Source of the DNA: an uncultured Lachnospiraceae bacterium | GTDB lineage: Bacteria > Bacillota > Clostridia > Lachnospirales > Lachnospiraceae | NCBI GenBank assembly: GCA_930972465.1 | Contig: CAKNHF010000025.1 | Span: forward strand, 1 to 44,381 | Reading direction: 5' to 3' | Length of the DNA: 44,381 bases | In this document: piece after piece, positions 40,988 through 44,381 of the stretch | Numbering within the stretch: position 1 is the stretch's first letter | How the letters are laid out: every line of letters begins with the position of its first letter | The notes under the pieces: model-generated | Database searches by the model: none | Told to the model about the DNA's origin: nothing | The model's input: the letters and a program-made list of their open reading frames with translations, nothing else | Made by a program: the position numbers and the translations under genes

Positions 40988-42685
40988 TTACATCCGGCGG
41001 AATCTCTGATATCTCTTTTCAACCAGCTCTTCTGCTCCCAGTTTTTCATATCTCTCAATGAAATCCATGATCTGAACTTCCAGTTCGACACACACCGGTT
41101 CCATATTTTCATCCGTAAAATCTTCCGGCTCAGCGATCACCTGCTCCACAATACCGAGCTTCTTAAGATCTCCCGCCGTCAGTTTCATAACTTCCGCCGC
41201 CTCACTGGCTCTCTTGCTGTCCTTCCAGAGGATACTTGCGAATCCCTCCGGCGAAAGTACGGAATAGATAGAATTCTCCAGCATCCACACTTCATCCGCA
41301 ACCGCCATGGCAAGCGCTCCGCCGCTGCCTCCTTCTCCGATGACAACAGAGAGCACCGGCACTTTCAGTCCGGACAGTTCGAACAGATTTCTGGCAATCG
41401 CCTCGGCCTGTCCCCGCTCCTCTGCTTCCAGTCCGCAGAAAGCCCCCGGCGTATCCACAAAGCAGATCACCGGACGTCCGAATTTCTCCGCCTGTTTCAT
41501 AAGTCTCAGTGCTTTACGGTAACCGTCAGGCGACGGCATGGAGAAATTCCGGTCCAGATTTTCTTTCGTCGTCTTTCCCTTTGCCTGTGCGATAACTGTC
41601 ACAGGCATTCCGTGGAAACGGGCAATGCCGCCGACGATCGCATGATCGTCCTTGAAATAACGATCCCCGTGGAATTCCATGAAGTCCGTAAAGAGTGCAT
41701 TGATATAATCTGTCCCGACGGGACGGTCTTTCTTTCTGGAAAGCTGTACCCTGTCCCAGGCGCTCAATGACTCGTCCTGCTGTGCCTTCTCAAATGATCC
41801 GGCTGCAGCCTTAAGTTCATGGTCTTTGAATCCCTTCTCCGAGTGTGCAGAAAGGATCTGGGTGAGCACATCCTTCAGTTCCTCCCTCTCCACGATGCGA
41901 TCAACGAATCCATGATCCAGAAGAAATTCTGATCTCTGGAATCCTTTCGGGAGTTTCTGCCCTATAGTCTGCTCAATGACTCTGGGACCTGCAAATCCGA
42001 TAAGAGCTTTCGGCTCAGCAAGAATAATGTCTCCGAGCATTGCAAAACTTGCAGTAACACCTCCCGTGGTGGGATCTGTCAGAACGGAAATGTACAGCTG
42101 TCCCGCATCACTGTGGCGCTTAAGCGCGGCGGAAGTCTTTTCCATCTGCATCAGAGAAACAATTCCCTCCTGCATCCTTGCTCCGCCCGAACAGGTGAAG
42201 ATGATGACCGGAAGTTTCTCCGCCGTCGCACGCTCCACCGCACGGGTGATCTTCTCCCCGACGATCCAGCCCATGCTGGCCATCAGAAATCTGCCGTCAC
42301 ACACGCCGATCACCGCCGGATTTCCATTGATGGTAATCTTTCCCGTCACCACTGCCTCATTCAGACGGGTCCGCTCCTTCAGGGCGTTTATCTTGTCTTC
42401 GTATCCCTTGAAATCAAGCGGATTGACAAAATCCATCTCTTTGTCCCACTCTTCAAAAGATCCCTCATCCGCAAGCATCTCAACCCTTCTGTAAGCGTGC
42501 ACCCGGAAATATCCGTGGCACTTCGGACAGATATAATATCCGTTTTTCACATCTTCCGCGATGATCGCGGCCCCGCACTTGTTGCACTTGCGCAGAAGCC
42601 CTTCCGGCACTTCCGGACGGGAGTTGCGAAGAGCGATATAATGCGCGCGCTGGCTCGTCTTTTTAAACATATTCTGCAATTTCAT
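40988..42685 (-). CDS. accDA: Acetyl-CoA carboxylase carboxyltransferase, fused beta-alpha subunits (AccD-AccA)
   Basis: This 565-residue protein carries both carboxyltransferase subunits that move the carboxyl group from biotin to acetyl-CoA to form malonyl-CoA. Residues 1-270 are AccD, with a zinc ribbon at Cys34, Cys37, Cys53 and Cys56 and the CoA-site blocks [12 protein letters not shown] and [16 protein letters not shown]. From about 295 the AccA part begins ([56 protein letters not shown]). In most bacteria these are two genes. AGGAGG lies nine bases before the ATG; accC lies 51 bases upstream. Confidence 0.96.
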   Translation of the reverse strand: MKLQNMFKKTSQRAHYIALRNSRPEVPEGLLRKCNKCGAAIIAEDVKNGYYICPKCHGYFRVHAYRRVEMLADEGSFEEWDKEMDFVNPLDFKGYEDKINALKERTRLNEAVVTGKITINGNPAVIGVCDGRFLMASMGWIVGEKITRAVERATAEKLPVIIFTCSGGARMQEGIVSLMQMEKTSAALKRHSDAGQLYISVLTDPTTGGVTASFAMLGDIILAEPKALIGFAGPRVIEQTIGQKLPKGFQRSEFLLDHGFVDRIVEREELKDVLTQILSAHSEKGFKDHELKAAAGSFEKAQQDESLSAWDRVQLSRKKDRPVGTDYINALFTDFMEFHGDRYFKDDHAIVGGIARFHGMPVTVIAQAKGKTTKENLDRNFSMPSPDGYRKALRLMKQAEKFGRPVICFVDTPGAFCGLEAEERGQAEAIARNLFELSGLKVPVLSVVIGEGGSGGALAMAVADEVWMLENSIYSVLSPEGFASILWKDSKRASEAAEVMKLTAGDLKKLGIVEQVIAEPEDFTDENMEPVCVELEVQIMDFIERYEKLGAEELVEKRYQRFRRM

Positions 42686-42736
42686 CTGAGACTACCTCCT
42701 GGAGAGTCTGCCCTTATGCAAAAGGGTCAGGCCCCT

Positions 42737-44095
42737 TTACTCACCATTTTCTGAATTTTCTGACATCTGTGCTATAAACTCAATATCGATATTACCTGAT
42801 ATGAAATCCGGATGATTCAGGATTTCGTACTGATAATCGACATTCGTATCGATCCCCTCTATGATAACTTCGCCCAGTGCGCTGCGCATCTTTCGGATGG
42901 CCTCGCTCCTGTTCTTGGCATGTACGATCAGTTTTGCCAGCATGGAATCATAATACGGCGGCACAGTATATCCACTGTAAATGGCCGAGTCGATACGTAC
43001 TCCTTTTCCTCCCGGAAGATACATATCCGTGATCGTTCCCGGTGAAGGCCGGAAATTCTTTTCCGGATTCTCCGCATTGATCCTGCACTCAATGGCATGC
43101 CCCGTAATATGTACGTCTTCCTGCTTATAGCTCAGAGGACGTCCGTCCGCGATCCGGATCTGCTCCTTGACCAGATCGATTCCCGTCACCCACTCAGTTA
43201 CGGGATGTTCAACCTGGATTCTTGTATTCATCTCCATAAAGTAGAAATTCCCGTTCTTCTCGAGAAGGAACTCGATGGTTCCGGCGTTGGTATAATGAGC
43301 CGCCTTGGCCGCCTTCACCGCGGCCTCTCCCATTTTCTCCCGAAGTTCCGGCGTCAGGGCAATCGACGGTGACTCCTCGATCATCTTCTGGTGGTTTCTC
43401 TGTATGGAACAGTCACGCTCTCCGAGATGAATCACATTGCCATGCTTGTCAGCCATGATCTGGAACTCGATATGACGGGGATGCTGAACAAAATGCTCGA
43501 TGTACATCGTATTATCGCCGAATGCCATCTGCGCTTCTTTCTGAGCTGTCTTAAAGCTGTTCTCAAACTCCTCCGGCGTCTCGGCCACACGCATGCCTTT
43601 TCCGCCGCCTCCGAGAGCCGCCTTGACGATGACCGGATAACCGATCTCGGCCGCGATCTTCGCGCCTTCCTCCGCGTCATAGATAGGATCCTTGCTTCCC
43701 GGAATGACAGGAACGCCTGCATTCATCATGGTGTTCCTTGCCTCGGATTTATTTCCCAGTTTCCGGATCACTTCGGAATCCGGTCCGATAAATGTAATGT
43801 TGCACTGCTCGCACAGTTCTGCGAACCTGCTGTTCTCGGAGAGGAAGCCGAATCCGGGGTGGATGGCGTCTGCACCGGATACCAGCGTTGCGCTGATGAT
43901 ATTCTGCATATTCAGATAACTCTCAGAAGAGGGTGCCGGCCCGATACAGATCGCTTCGTCTGCAAGCTGTGTGTGCAGCGCTTCCCGATCCGCCTCGGAA
44001 TAAACTGCAACCGTCTCAATCCCCATCTCACGGCATGCCCGGATGATCCTGACCGCAATCTCTCCGCGGTTTGCGATTAATACCTTTCCAATCAT
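42737..44095 (-). CDS. accC: Biotin carboxylase subunit of acetyl-CoA carboxylase
   Basis: A 452-residue ATP-grasp enzyme that carboxylates the biotin of AccB at the expense of ATP. It begins with [21 protein letters not shown]. The ATP-grasp glycine loop is [13 protein letters not shown], and the metal and bicarbonate sites lie in [18 protein letters not shown]. The length matches E. coli AccC. It follows the fabZ-like gene by seven bases and precedes accDA, consistent with one fatty-acid synthesis operon. No accB is within the window; it should lie further upstream on the minus strand. Confidence 0.97.
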   Translation of the reverse strand: MIGKVLIANRGEIAVRIIRACREMGIETVAVYSEADREALHTQLADEAICIGPAPSSESYLNMQNIISATLVSGADAIHPGFGFLSENSRFAELCEQCNITFIGPDSEVIRKLGNKSEARNTMMNAGVPVIPGSKDPIYDAEEGAKIAAEIGYPVIVKAALGGGGKGMRVAETPEEFENSFKTAQKEAQMAFGDNTMYIEHFVQHPRHIEFQIMADKHGNVIHLGERDCSIQRNHQKMIEESPSIALTPELREKMGEAAVKAAKAAHYTNAGTIEFLLEKNGNFYFMEMNTRIQVEHPVTEWVTGIDLVKEQIRIADGRPLSYKQEDVHITGHAIECRINAENPEKNFRPSPGTITDMYLPGGKGVRIDSAIYSGYTVPPYYDSMLAKLIVHAKNRSEAIRKMRSALGEVIIEGIDTNVDYQYEILNHPDFISGNIDIEFIAQMSENSENGE

Positions 44096-44102
44096 TTCTA
44101 TG

Positions 44103-44381
44103 CTACTCCCCTACCATAAATGTCAGTTCTGCAGTGACAACTACTTTATCATCCACATAAGCGGTCGCCTGTCCCACTCCGACAGGTCCCTTGCTCTTGA
44201 TGATCTTTGTCTCCAGTTTCAGCGTGTCCCCCGGAAATACCATTCCTTTGAAACGGCACTTCTGTACACCGCCGAAAAATGCGATCTTGCCCTTGTTCTC
44301 CGGCATGCTCAAGATCGCTACCGCTCCGGTCTGCGCCAGAGCCTCAAGGATCAGCACGCCCGGCATCACTGCCTTCTGCGG
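44103..44381 (-). CDS. fabZ: 3-hydroxyacyl-[acyl-carrier-protein] dehydratase FabZ, partial
   Basis: The window edge cuts this gene; only the C-terminal 92 residues are visible. The block [20 protein letters not shown] is the hot-dog central helix of FabZ with its active-site glutamate in LILEALAQ, followed by [21 protein letters not shown] and a final ELTFMVGE. The catalytic histidine lies in the missing N-terminal part. It dehydrates beta-hydroxyacyl-ACP in fatty-acid elongation. It lies seven bases before accC. Confidence 0.93.
   Translation of the reverse strand, partial: PQKAVMPGVLILEALAQTGAVAILSMPENKGKIAFFGGVQKCRFKGMVFPGDTLKLETKIIKSKGPVGVGQATAYVDDKVVVTAELTFMVGE

Overview
The window reads like a chromosomal segment of an anaerobic, low-to-mid-GC Firmicute, most likely a Lachnospiraceae-type Clostridium. 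Pointers are the fused AccD-AccA protein, a DUF6465 lysine/alanine-rich protein, adenosylcobalamin-dependent ribonucleotide reductase, a large 2-hydroxyacyl-CoA dehydratase activase, selenocysteine machinery, and strong AGGAGG-type ribosome binding sites with sigma-A-like TTGACA/TATAAT promoters. Species assignment is inference. Nearly all genes are on the minus strand; only pepT, a methyltransferase and a small membrane protein are on the plus strand.

Region by region (plus-strand coordinates; minus genes are transcribed right to left). 126-4511: double-length acyl-CoA dehydratase activase. 4863-12809: eight-gene minus-strand operon larE-larB-larC followed by a nik/opp-type ABC transporter (lipoprotein, two permeases, two ATPases). 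It joins synthesis of the nickel-pincer nucleotide cofactor of lactate racemase-type enzymes to a probable nickel importer. A terminator hairpin sits directly in front of larE, so attenuation or riboswitch control is possible. 13129-14873: a DUF3842 gene, a collapsed von Willebrand A surface-protein gene, and a small HMA-like protein with a near-perfect promoter. 15010-17301: class II ribonucleotide reductase with a candidate NrdR box upstream. 17633-22463: secreted multidomain GH43-like protein and its LacI-type regulator. 22665-24359: Pit phosphate transporter with DUF47 partner. 24447-26324: small secreted hypothetical protein and peptidase T, divergently arranged.

26326-35387 is a selenium cluster, read from the right: yedF, selD, selA, selB, a LysR regulator, a NifS-like aminotransferase V, yedE, a TusA-like carrier and a DUF3343 Se/S carrier. 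Together they would import selenium, carry it as persulfide/selenide, make selenophosphate and build and decode selenocysteine. SelD itself contains an in-frame UGA at codon 16 in the catalytic position, followed by a bacterial SECIS-like hairpin, so the selenophosphate synthetase is itself a selenoprotein. I saw no tRNA-Sec in the window.

35618-38551 holds an RlmI-like methyltransferase, a CmpB-type membrane protein, a sirtuin and an HD hydrolase. 38693-44381 holds a DUF6465 protein and the end of a fatty-acid synthesis operon: fabZ (cut by the window edge), accC, fused accDA, a nitronate monooxygenase/FabK-like flavoprotein and a MarR/FabT-like regulator.
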